Positions 53,809-64,000 of a DNA stretch of 64,000 nucleotides are shown piece by piece (position 1 is the stretch's first letter; each line of letters opens with the position of its first letter). Below the pieces are notes generated by a model that made no database searches, was not told where the DNA came from, and saw only the letters and a list, made by a program, of their open reading frames with translations. The stretch comes from Leifsonia sp. AK011. GTDB lineage: Bacteria; Actinomycetota; Actinomycetes; Actinomycetales; Microbacteriaceae. Location of the stretch: NCBI RefSeq assembly GCF_013410945.1, contig NZ_JACCCH010000001.1, positions 1,922,001 through 1,986,000 on the forward strand, written 5' to 3'. The position numbers and the translations under genes were made by a program.

Positions 53809-54996
53809 TCAGTACGGACGTGCGATCAGGTCGAGAACATGATCGGCTACCGATCGTTTGGAGCCGCTGGCTTCGCCCACTATATCTCCGGCACGATCGA
53901 TGATGACGACCTCGTTGCCCTCCGTTGCGAAACCCTCGGACCAACCAACCCTGTTGACGACGAGAAGGTCGCAGCCCTTGCGGGCGACCTTTCCGCGCGC
54001 CAGCGCAAGCAGCGCCTCCGGGTCCTCCTCGGTCTCGGCCGCGAACCCAACGATGATCTGGCCTACGGGCCGACGCTCGACCAACCCGTGCAGGATGTCG
54101 GGGTTCTTCACGAGACGTAGGTCGAGTACATCGCCCTGCGTCTCCTTCTTGATCTTGCCCTCAGCGACGGTCTCAGGCCGGTAGTCCGCCACGGCAGCGG
54201 CCATGATCACGACGTCCGCGTCGGTGGAGGCGGCTGCCATAGTCGCCTCAAGCTCGAGTGTCGTGGACACCTTCTGGATCGTGACGCCCCGCGGGGCCGC
54301 GATCTCGAGGTTCGCCGTCACCAAGGTCACGGCGGCGCCGCGTGCTGCGGCCGCCTCGGCGAGTGCCACGCCCTGCCGCCCGCTCGAACGGTTGCCGATG
54401 AAACGCACCGGATCGAGGGGCTCGCGCGTGCCGCCCGCGCTGATGGTGATGCGCCGGCCGGCGAGGTCCTGCGGGCGAGTGATCGACAGTGCCGCAGCGA
54501 CGATGTCGTCGGGCTCTGACATCCTGCCCGGTCCTGAATCGCGTCCGGTGAGCTGCCCCGAAGCCGGACCCACGACCGTGATGCCCCGGCCGCGCAGGGT
54601 CGCGATGTTCGCGACCGTCGCGGGGTTCTGCCACATCTCCGTGTGCATCGCTGGCGCGATGACCACCGGAGCAGTGCTGGCGAGGATCGTGTTGCCCAGG
54701 AGATCGTCGGCGAGGCCACTCGCGAGCTTCGCGATCGTGTTCGCGGTTGCGGGTGCCACGACAATGAGATCCGCGGCCTGGCCGATCGCGACGTGCCGCA
54801 CCTCGGCCACACCCTCGTACAGATCGCTGTGAACGGTGTTGCGGCTGATCGCCTCGAGAGTCGGGCGTCCGACGAACCGCAGCGCGTTCTCCGTCGCCAC
54901 GACATGGACATCGTGGCCCGCGAGCACAAGCGCACGAACGACAGAGACCGCCTTGTACGCCGCTATTCCGCCGGTGATTCCGACGACGACGTTCAT
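53809..54996 (-). CDS. coaBC: Bifunctional CoaBC (phosphopantothenoylcysteine synthetase/decarboxylase)
   Basis: CoaBC joins cysteine to 4'-phosphopantothenate and decarboxylates the product on the way to CoA. The 395-residue protein has an N-terminal FMN-binding CoaC domain (VVGITGGIAAYKAVSVVRAL, the catalytic His in TVHSDLYE, PAMHTEMWQNPA) and a C-terminal CoaB domain (ITISAGGTREPLDPVRFIGN, SSGRQGVALAEAAAARGA). Two CoaC positions differ from E. coli Dfp: PxMNxxMW reads PAMHTEMW, and the ACGD Cys region reads TGRD. The ATG has AGGGA upstream. rpoZ is 41 bases upstream. Confidence 0.96.
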   Translation of the reverse strand: MNVVVGITGGIAAYKAVSVVRALVLAGHDVHVVATENALRFVGRPTLEAISRNTVHSDLYEGVAEVRHVAIGQAADLIVVAPATANTIAKLASGLADDLLGNTILASTAPVVIAPAMHTEMWQNPATVANIATLRGRGITVVGPASGQLTGRDSGPGRMSEPDDIVAAALSITRPQDLAGRRITISAGGTREPLDPVRFIGNRSSGRQGVALAEAAAARGAAVTLVTANLEIAAPRGVTIQKVSTTLELEATMAAASTDADVVIMAAAVADYRPETVAEGKIKKETQGDVLDLRLVKNPDILHGLVERRPVGQIIVGFAAETEEDPEALLALARGKVARKGCDLLVVNRVGWSEGFATEGNEVVIIDRAGDIVGEASGSKRSVADHVLDLIARPY

Positions 54997-55037
54997 GACG
55001 GTCCCTGTGTCTCGCGATGAACTATGGCTCGCGGCGA

Positions 55038-55298
55038 TTACTCGCCGGAGAGACGCTTGAGCTCGAGCTTGTCCTCGTTGATCTCGTGAAGGGCAACCGA
55101 GAGCGGCTTGTCGTCGATTGTCGAATCGACGAGCGGGCCCACGTTGTCGAACAGGCTTCCCTCGTGGAGGTCGGCGTAGTAGTCGTTGATCTGGCGGGCG
55201 CGCTTCGACGCGAAGATCACGAGCTGGTACTTGGAGTCGACCTTGGAGAGCAACTCGTCGATGGGCGGGTCAATAATCCCGGCGTGCTTGTCGGTCAC
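55038..55298 (-). CDS. rpoZ: RNA polymerase omega subunit
   Basis: Omega helps assemble the RNA polymerase beta' subunit. The 86-residue protein has the family core [20 protein letters not shown] (about residues 12-31), [15 protein letters not shown] and the C-terminal [15 protein letters not shown]. The start is GTG at 55296-55298 with GAGGAG inside the end of gmk. It begins immediately after the gmk stop, so it is translated from the same mRNA. Confidence 0.97.
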   Translation of the reverse strand: MTDKHAGIIDPPIDELLSKVDSKYQLVIFASKRARQINDYYADLHEGSLFDNVGPLVDSTIDDKPLSVALHEINEDKLELKRLSGE

Positions 55299-56255
55299 TT
55301 AGTGCTCCTCAATTGGGGGTGTGGCTGCTCGCTCTGGCGGCGCCATCGGGGAATAAGTCCTCGCGCTCACGGGCGCATCCATCAATTCTACGACTTCCCG
55401 TGCAGCTTCGCTCACTTCGGTGTTCACGACACGGGCGTCGAACTCATTCTGGGCAGCCAACTCGACGCGTGCGGTGTCGAGTCTGCGCTGCTGTTCCTCG
55501 GCATCCTCCGTGCCCCGACCAGTGAGCCGACGGACCAGTTCCTCCCAGGTCGGCGGCAGCAGGAAGACCAGGAGCGCATCCGGCATGGCACGTCGCACGG
55601 AACGGGCGCCCTGCAGGTCGATCTCGAGCAGAACGCGGCGGCCGGCGGCGAGGGCGGCATCGATCGGCGGACGCGGAGTGCCGTAGCGGTAGGAGTTGTG
55701 CACCACGGCCCACTCGAGCAACTCGTTGTTCGCGATCTTGCGGTCGAACTCCTCGTCGCTCACGAAGTAGTAGTGGACGCCGTCGATCTCACCCGGCCGG
55801 GGCTTGCGAGTGGTCGCCGACACACTCAGCAGGACGTCCGGATAGTGCTCGCGAATGTACCCGGAGACAGTCCCCTTGCCCACCGCCGTCGGACCGGCGA
55901 GCACGGTGAGTCGTGCGGGCGCCGGGGTGTCCCGTGCCTCGAGGAACTCGCCAAGGCGTTCGCGCTGCCGCACGCCGAGGCCGCCCAGCCGCTTGCGCGG
56001 CGAGATTCCCAGGCGCTCGAGTGTGCGGTCTGCCCGCGCAGGTCCGAGACCGGGGATGCTCGTCAGGAGCTCGCGCACCCGGAGGCCACCCTCCGGTGTC
56101 TCGGTGTCGTTCCACGCGGTCGTTGCCACATCGAGCGCTGTGCGGCGGCGGGACGAGACATCCTGCTTCACAGCCGCTCGCGCACGACGGGCCGCCACCG
56201 CGGCCTTCGAGGCGGCAACCCTGTCGACCTCTGGCGGATCCGGGCGGGGACTCAC
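55299..56255 (-). CDS. gmk: Fusion of actinobacterial integration host factor (mIHF) domain and guanylate kinase
   Basis: The 318-residue protein has two parts. Residues about 11-107 ([20 protein letters not shown], then [20 protein letters not shown] and [19 protein letters not shown]) match the actinobacterial DNA-binding protein mIHF, including its helix-hairpin-helix-like segment and basic N-terminal helix. From about 114 on it is guanylate kinase: P-loop GPTAVGKGT at 121-129, [40 protein letters not shown] and [16 protein letters not shown]. In Mycobacterium the two are adjacent genes (mihF, gmk); here no stop or start separates them. The GTG start overlaps the pyrF stop by 4 bases, and rpoZ follows directly. 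Confidence 0.95.
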   Translation of the reverse strand: MSPRPDPPEVDRVAASKAAVAARRARAAVKQDVSSRRRTALDVATTAWNDTETPEGGLRVRELLTSIPGLGPARADRTLERLGISPRKRLGGLGVRQRERLGEFLEARDTPAPARLTVLAGPTAVGKGTVSGYIREHYPDVLLSVSATTRKPRPGEIDGVHYYFVSDEEFDRKIANNELLEWAVVHNSYRYGTPRPPIDAALAAGRRVLLEIDLQGARSVRRAMPDALLVFLLPPTWEELVRRLTGRGTEDAEEQQRRLDTARVELAAQNEFDARVVNTEVSEAAREVVELMDAPVSARTYSPMAPPERAATPPIEEH

Positions 56256-57083
56256 AACGCCCCCCGGACCTCGTCGACGGCGGAGAGTAGCGCATCGGAC
56301 AGCCGCTGCGGGCCCAGCTTCAACACGCCGCGGCCCACGTTGGCGATGACCCCGGGGGCCGCGACGCCGAAGGTCGCGGCGATGTCCGTGAGAGATGCAC
56401 CCTGCTCACCGTATCCCGGGGCGAGAATCGGAGTGCCCGCCAGGGTAGCGGGATCGAGTCCGAGCTCGTCGAGAACGAGGTTCCCGCCGATGACGACACC
56501 GACCGAACGCAATCCGGCCCCTGTGCCGAACGCCCCGACCTCGTCCACCACCTGGCGAGCGACAGTTGCTCCAGCGTGTAAACCGACACGCACCTCGGCC
56601 GTCTGGGTGGCCAGCGCTTCGGGATTGCTCGTGGCGGCGAGGATGAAGAGCCCCTTGCCCGAGGCTCCTGCCAGATCGATAACGCCTCGTAGTGACTCGA
56701 CTCCCTGGTAGGCCACGACCGTCATCGCATCCGCCTCGAGTGGTGAGCCCGGGGAGAGCCAGGCCTGGCCGTAGGCCTCTACGGTGCTCCCGATGTCTCC
56801 GCGCTTGGCGTCCGCGATCACGAGAAGACCCGCATCCCTGGCCGCCCGAACGACCTGTTCGAGAGCGAGGATGCCGGCTCCCCCATGGCGCTCGAAGAAG
56901 GCGACCTGGGGCTTGACGACGCCAACACTGCCCGCCGCTGCATCCACTGCCCGAAGGCCGAACTCCTGTGCGCCCTCGGCCGTGTCGTCGAGGCCCCACT
57001 GCTCCAGAAGGAACGGGTGGGGGTCGATGCCGAGGCAGATCTGGCCGAACGTGCCGAGAGCGGATTCGAGTCGCGCGCCGAAA

Positions 57084-57097
<14 letters not shown>
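56252..57097 (-). CDS. pyrF: Orotidine 5'-phosphate decarboxylase, type 2
   Basis: PyrF decarboxylates OMP to UMP, the last pyrimidine step. The 281-residue length and the motif [20 protein letters not shown] place it in the longer type 2 subfamily common in actinobacteria. [16 protein letters not shown] is near the N-terminus and [11 protein letters not shown] in the middle. The ATG overlaps carB by 14 bases and the stop overlaps the mIHF-gmk start by 4 bases. Confidence 0.96.
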
Positions 57098-60385
<3,288 letters not shown>

Positions 60386-60386
<1 letters not shown>

Positions 60387-61531
60387 TACTTGGTGTCCTT
60401 CCGGTGCGCGAGCACCATGTCGCGGAAGCGGTCGAAGAGGTAGTTGCTGTCATGGGGACCGGCTGCAGCCTCCGGGTGGTACTGCACCGAGAAGGCGGGG
60501 ATGTCGAGCGCACGGAGCCCCTCCACGACGTTGTCGTTGAGGTTGACGTGACTCACTTCGACCCGTCCGAAGCCGGTGGTCGACTCGAGGATGTCACCGA
60601 TCTCCGCCTCCACAGCGAAGCCATGGTTGTGGCTCGTGACCTCGATGCGACCGGTCTCGCGGTCCAGTACGGGCTGGTTGATGCCGCGGTGTCCGAACGG
60701 GAGCTTGTAGGTGCCGAAGCCGAGGGCGCGCCCGAGGAGCTGGTTGCCGAAGCAGATGCCGAAGAATGGAACGTCATGGCGCAGGATGCCCTGCAGAAGC
60801 TCGACATGTTGGTCGGAGGCGCCGGGGTCGCCCGGGCCGTTCGAGAAGAACGCGGCGACGGGGTTGATCGCGAGAACCTCGTCGAGGGTCACCGACTGGG
60901 GAAGCACGTGCACCTCGAACCCGCGTGCGGCAAGGTAATTGAGCGTCGAGGTCTTCACACCAAGGTCAAGGACCGCAAGGGCTCCGAGCAGCTCACCCTC
61001 CGCGGGGATGACGTAGCCGTCGGCCGTCGAGACCTCCGCGGAGAGATTTCGCCCCGCCATCTGCTCGCCCTCGAGCACGAGAGATAACTGCACCTCCGGG
61101 TCGAGCGTCGCGTCGGCTCCGGAGAAGACTCCCCCGCGCATCGCCCCGGCATCCCTGATGCGGCGGGTGACTGCACGAGTGTCGATGCCGGAGATCCCCA
61201 CGACGCCCTGCGCTGTGAGGTCGTCGTCGAGGGAGCCCTTCGCCCGATAGTTCGACACGATCCTGCTGGGATCCCTGACCACGTACCCGGACACCCAGAT
61301 CTGTGAGGACTCCGGGTCCTCGTCGTTCACGCCGGTGTTCCCGATGTGCGGTGCCGTCATCACGACGATCTGACCCGCATAGCTCGGGTCGGTGAGCGTC
61401 TCCTGGTATCCGGTCATCCCCGTCGCGAACACGACCTCGCCGAGGGTACGCCCGCGGGCTCCGTAGGCGTTGCCGCGGAAGCGGGAACCGTCCTCCAGAA
61501 CGAGTACTGCCGGGTCGAGGGTGCCGGTCAC
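60386..61531 (-). CDS. carA: Carbamoyl phosphate synthase, small subunit (glutaminase)
   Basis: CarA releases ammonia from glutamine for CarB. The 381-residue protein has the N-terminal CPSase domain ([18 protein letters not shown], then [19 protein letters not shown]) and a class I amidotransferase domain with the catalytic Cys in [16 protein letters not shown] and His in [15 protein letters not shown]. The GTG start at 61529-61531 forms a GTGA overlap with the PH-like gene. The order pyrB-pyrC-PH-carA-carB-pyrF is the usual actinobacterial pyrimidine operon. Confidence 0.98.
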
Positions 61532-62022
61532 GAGGCCTGCCTTTCGGTGGGGATGAGGGGAGCTAGCGCAGCATCGAATCCCGAGGGGTCATCGAGGCGC
61601 AGGTAGGTGTCGACGGAGCGGGAGCCGAGCATCCACTCGACGAGTTCCAGTCCATCGGGTTCGACGACGCGATCAATGGTCCACGTCGCGCGGCGGAGGT
61701 CTCGGAGGGCGGTACGCGGAATCCACGTGTCCACCTCGCCGGGCCGAGCGAGGAGAAGTCCCTCACTCCAGACCTCAGCCGAGACATCGCTGCGAAAGCC
61801 GAGACCATGGACCGCGATGCGGTCGAGAGGGTCCCCCGATGTGGTCGTCGCAACGTACTTGCCCGTGAAAGCACCCGAATGGTCACCGCGTACTGCGGGC
61901 ACCGGGACCGGCGACTCCACGGAACGCTGGCGGCGCTTGCGTGCGAACCAGCCCAGCGGGAGGAGCAGGAGCAGCACGACGAGCAGCACGAGAACCAGCG
62001 CCATCAGGATGCCCCTATCCAC
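61528..62022 (-). CDS. Pyrimidine-operon membrane protein with PH-like domain
   Basis: A 164-residue protein with one N-terminal membrane segment (about residues 5-26, [20 protein letters not shown]), a basic stop-transfer stretch (ARKRRQR) and a soluble C-terminal beta-rich domain ([20 protein letters not shown], then [15 protein letters not shown]). This resembles the PH-like transporter/export protein found between pyrC and carA in many actinobacteria, such as Mycobacterium Rv1382. The function is unknown. The start is GTG at 62022 or ATG six codons later. It overlaps pyrC by 8 bases and carA by 4. Confidence 0.8.
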   Translation of the reverse strand: MDRGILMALVLVLLVVLLLLLPLGWFARKRRQRSVESPVPVPAVRGDHSGAFTGKYVATTTSGDPLDRIAVHGLGFRSDVSAEVWSEGLLLARPGEVDTWIPRTALRDLRRATWTIDRVVEPDGLELVEWMLGSRSVDTYLRLDDPSGFDAALAPLIPTERQAS

Positions 62023-63337
62023 GCGCGCTCACCGCCCTCTCTGCAGAATCGGCCACCGCGTCGACGTCCACGAGCTCACCGTCGATGACCGTGGCGTAGC
62101 CGTCGTGGATGGTCGTGACGATGCGACCGGGAAGCTCCCTGCCGAGGTACGGGGAGTTCACCGACTTTCCGTGCAGGTCGGACACCGCGAACGAACGCCG
62201 CGCCGAGGGATCGACGAGTGTGAGGTTGGCCGGGGAACCGACAGCGAAGGGTGTGTCGTAGCCCCCGAGCAACCCGATTTCAGCGGGGCGGGACGAGAGC
62301 ACTCGCGCGACATCCTCCCAGCCGAGAAGTCCCGACTCGACGACGGCTGCCTGCACCACCGACAGTGCCGACTCGAGACCCACCATGCCGTTGGCCGCCT
62401 CATCCCAGGCGCACTCCTTGGCCTCCGTCGGGTGCGGCGCGTGGTCCGTCGCGACGATATCGATTGTGCCGTCGGCGAGGGCTTCACGGAGGGCGTGCAC
62501 ATCCTCGTCACGACGAAGCGGTGGGTTGACCTTGAAGCGAGCGTCGTAGCCGCGCGCGAGTTCCTCGGTCAGCAGGAGATGATGCGGGGTGACCTCGGCG
62601 GTGACGGGGATGCCACGGGCCTTCGCCCAGCGCACGACCTCCACCGACCCAGCTGTCGAGACGTGGCACACGTGCAGCCGGGCACCGACGTGCTGCGCCA
62701 GGAGCACATCCCGCGCGATGATCGACTCCTCGGCCACCGCGGGCCACCCTGCGAGTCCGAGTTCGCTCGAGAGCGCACCCTCGTTCAGCTGTGCACCAAC
62801 GGTCAGGCGGGGCTCCTGCGCGTGCTGGGCCACCACTCCCCCGAAGGTCTTCACGTACTCGAGAGCGCGACGCATGAGGAGGGCGTCGTGGACGCAGAAT
62901 CCGTCATCCGAGAACACGCGCACCTGCGCGCGGGACTGGGCCATCGCACCGATCTCAGAGAGGTGCTCGCCCTTGAGCCCGACAGTGACGGCGCCGATCG
63001 GTCGCACCGTGACGTAGCCATGACGGTCACCCAGCGAGAGCACCTGTTCGACGACTCCCGCGGTGTCCTGCACGGGGCTCGTGTTCGCCATCGCGAACAC
63101 TGCCGTGAAACCTCCGGCCGCGGCAGCCCGCGAGCCGGTGAGGACGGTCTCGCTCTGCTCGAATCCGGGCTCGCGGAGATGCGTGTGGAGATCGACGAGG
63201 CCGGGAAGGGCGACTAGTCCGTCTGCGTCGACCGTGATGGCACCGGCCGGTGCCTCCTCGACGAATCGGCCCTCGTCGATGAAGAGGTCTGTGCGGGTCC
63301 CGTCGGGCAGTGCCGCACCCTTCACTACAAAGCTCAT
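62015..63337 (-). CDS. pyrC: Dihydroorotase, class I
   Basis: PyrC cyclises carbamoyl aspartate to dihydroorotate. The 440-residue length and [19 protein letters not shown] (zinc-binding HxH) mark class [30 protein letters not shown] and the catalytic-Asp region [15 protein letters not shown] follow. The ATG forms an ATGA overlap with the pyrB stop. It is complete and in the expected operon position. Confidence 0.98.
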   Translation of the reverse strand: MSFVVKGAALPDGTRTDLFIDEGRFVEEAPAGAITVDADGLVALPGLVDLHTHLREPGFEQSETVLTGSRAAAAGGFTAVFAMANTSPVQDTAGVVEQVLSLGDRHGYVTVRPIGAVTVGLKGEHLSEIGAMAQSRAQVRVFSDDGFCVHDALLMRRALEYVKTFGGVVAQHAQEPRLTVGAQLNEGALSSELGLAGWPAVAEESIIARDVLLAQHVGARLHVCHVSTAGSVEVVRWAKARGIPVTAEVTPHHLLLTEELARGYDARFKVNPPLRRDEDVHALREALADGTIDIVATDHAPHPTEAKECAWDEAANGMVGLESALSVVQAAVVESGLLGWEDVARVLSSRPAEIGLLGGYDTPFAVGSPANLTLVDPSARRSFAVSDLHGKSVNSPYLGRELPGRIVTTIHDGYATVIDGELVDVDAVADSAERAVSARG

Positions 63338-64000
63338 GATTCAGTTCCAGCCAGTAGGTGATACAGCACAGCCATCCTTATCGATACCCCGTTGGCGACC
63401 TGTTCGAGCACTGTCGAGCGGGCCGAGTCTGCTGCGCCGGCCGAGATCTCGAGGCCGCGGTTCATGGGTCCGGGGTGCATGACCATGGTATCCGCTGGCA
63501 ACCGCGAGACCCGGTCGTCGTCGAGGCCCCACTCGCGCGAGTACTCCCGCGCGCTGGGGAAGAATGCTGCGTTCATCCGCTCTGCCTGGATGCGCAGCAT
63601 CATGACGACGTCCGGCGCGTCTGCCAGTGCGGCATCGAGGTCGTAGGACACCGTGACAGGCCACGACGAGGTCGTGACCGGGAGGAGCGTTGCCGGGGCC
63701 ACGAGCGAGACGGAAGCTCCCAACGTGGAGAGCAGCCACACGTTGGACCGGGCGACCCGGGAGTGCAGGATGTCTCCGACGATCGTCACTCGGACGCCAT
63801 CGAGGTCCTTGCCCCGTGATGCTCCCCCGTGCAGGCGCCGACGCATCGTGAACGCATCGAGGAGAGCCTGTGTCGGATGCTCGTGAGTGCCGTCGCCCGC
63901 ATTGACGATGCCCGCGTCGATCCAGCCGCTGTCGGCGAGTACACGCGGCGCCCCCGAGGCACCGTGTCGGATGACGACGGCATCCGCTCCCATCGCCGCA
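63334..64000 (-). CDS. pyrB: Aspartate carbamoyltransferase catalytic chain, 3' part (5' end outside window)
   Basis: PyrB condenses carbamoyl phosphate with aspartate, the committed pyrimidine step. The visible 220 or so C-terminal residues contain [33 protein letters not shown] (the carbamoyl phosphate and aspartate region), [16 protein letters not shown] and [14 protein letters not shown]. The reading frame continues past the end of the window without a stop, so the N-terminal carbamoyl phosphate loop is missing only because the window ends. In actinobacteria pyrR normally lies upstream. Confidence 0.97.
   Translation of the reverse strand, partial: AAMGADAVVIRHGASGAPRVLADSGWIDAGIVNAGDGTHEHPTQALLDAFTMRRRLHGGASRGKDLDGVRVTIVGDILHSRVARSNVWLLSTLGASVSLVAPATLLPVTTSSWPVTVSYDLDAALADAPDVVMMLRIQAERMNAAFFPSAREYSREWGLDDDRVSRLPADTMVMHPGPMNRGLEISAGAADSARSTVLEQVANGVSIRMAVLYHLLAGTES

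Overview
This window looks like the core chromosome of a high-GC actinobacterium, most likely family Microbacteriaceae. The evidence is the high GC content with strong G/C third-position bias, actinobacterial marker proteins (RbpA, WhiA, an mIHF domain, an ANTAR response regulator of PdtaR type, Lhr next to Nei2, the HGxxPAAW and Trp-operon membrane proteins) and gene orders conserved in that phylum. Nearly every gene is on the minus strand. The plus-strand exceptions are the pgl fragment, a DUF4126 protein, a hotdog thioesterase, lhr-nei2 and a GH15 glycosidase. No intergenic gap exceeds about 110 bases. I see no insertion sequence, prophage, CRISPR array or plasmid gene.

Layout, low to high coordinates. 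1-4.7 kb: the end of 6-phosphogluconolactonase, then (minus strand) rbpA, secG, tpiA, pgk, gap and a separate Mn/Fe superoxide dismutase. 4.8-17.8 kb: whiA, rapZ, uvrC, uvrA, an MFS exporter-like gene, uvrB and coaE; then the DUF4126 gene, converging on rpsA. 17.9-23.6 kb: a TIGR01777-type epimerase, a DUF4166 protein, HPr, polA, a hotdog thioesterase and pdtaR. 23.7-31 kb, plus strand: lhr, nei2 and a GH15 trehalase-like enzyme, with a minus-strand tRNA-Leu(CAA) between the last two. 31-38.5 kb: pyruvate kinase and glutamate synthase (gltD, gltB). 38.6-47.1 kb: lgt, trpA, trpB, trpC, two small membrane proteins, trpE, hisI, hisF, hisG and hisE. 47.2-64 kb: an FKBP isomerase, rpe, rsmB, fmt, priA, metK, coaBC, rpoZ, an mIHF-guanylate kinase fusion, pyrF, carB, carA, a PH-like membrane protein, pyrC and the 3' part of pyrB.

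Minus-strand transcription therefore runs from de novo pyrimidine synthesis through nucleotide, cofactor and translation genes into histidine and tryptophan synthesis, then lipoprotein maturation, glutamate synthesis and lower glycolysis. Many neighbours overlap by 1-14 bases (ATGA/GTGA junctions), which implies translational coupling.

The most notable observations are: (1) the actinobacterial integration host factor domain fused in frame to guanylate kinase; (2) a set of genes (uvrA, uvrB, coaE, polA, pdtaR, hisE) with a TANNNT hexamer 6-7 bases before the start codon and no Shine-Dalgarno, the layout of leaderless mRNAs; (3) a strongly recurrent hexamer GGATGC/GCATCC across the window; (4) a helicase-dead PriA and a proofreading-dead PolA; and (5) stop codons of convergent genes built into shared hairpins. 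I did not find a wholly new multi-gene system; the window is mostly housekeeping.
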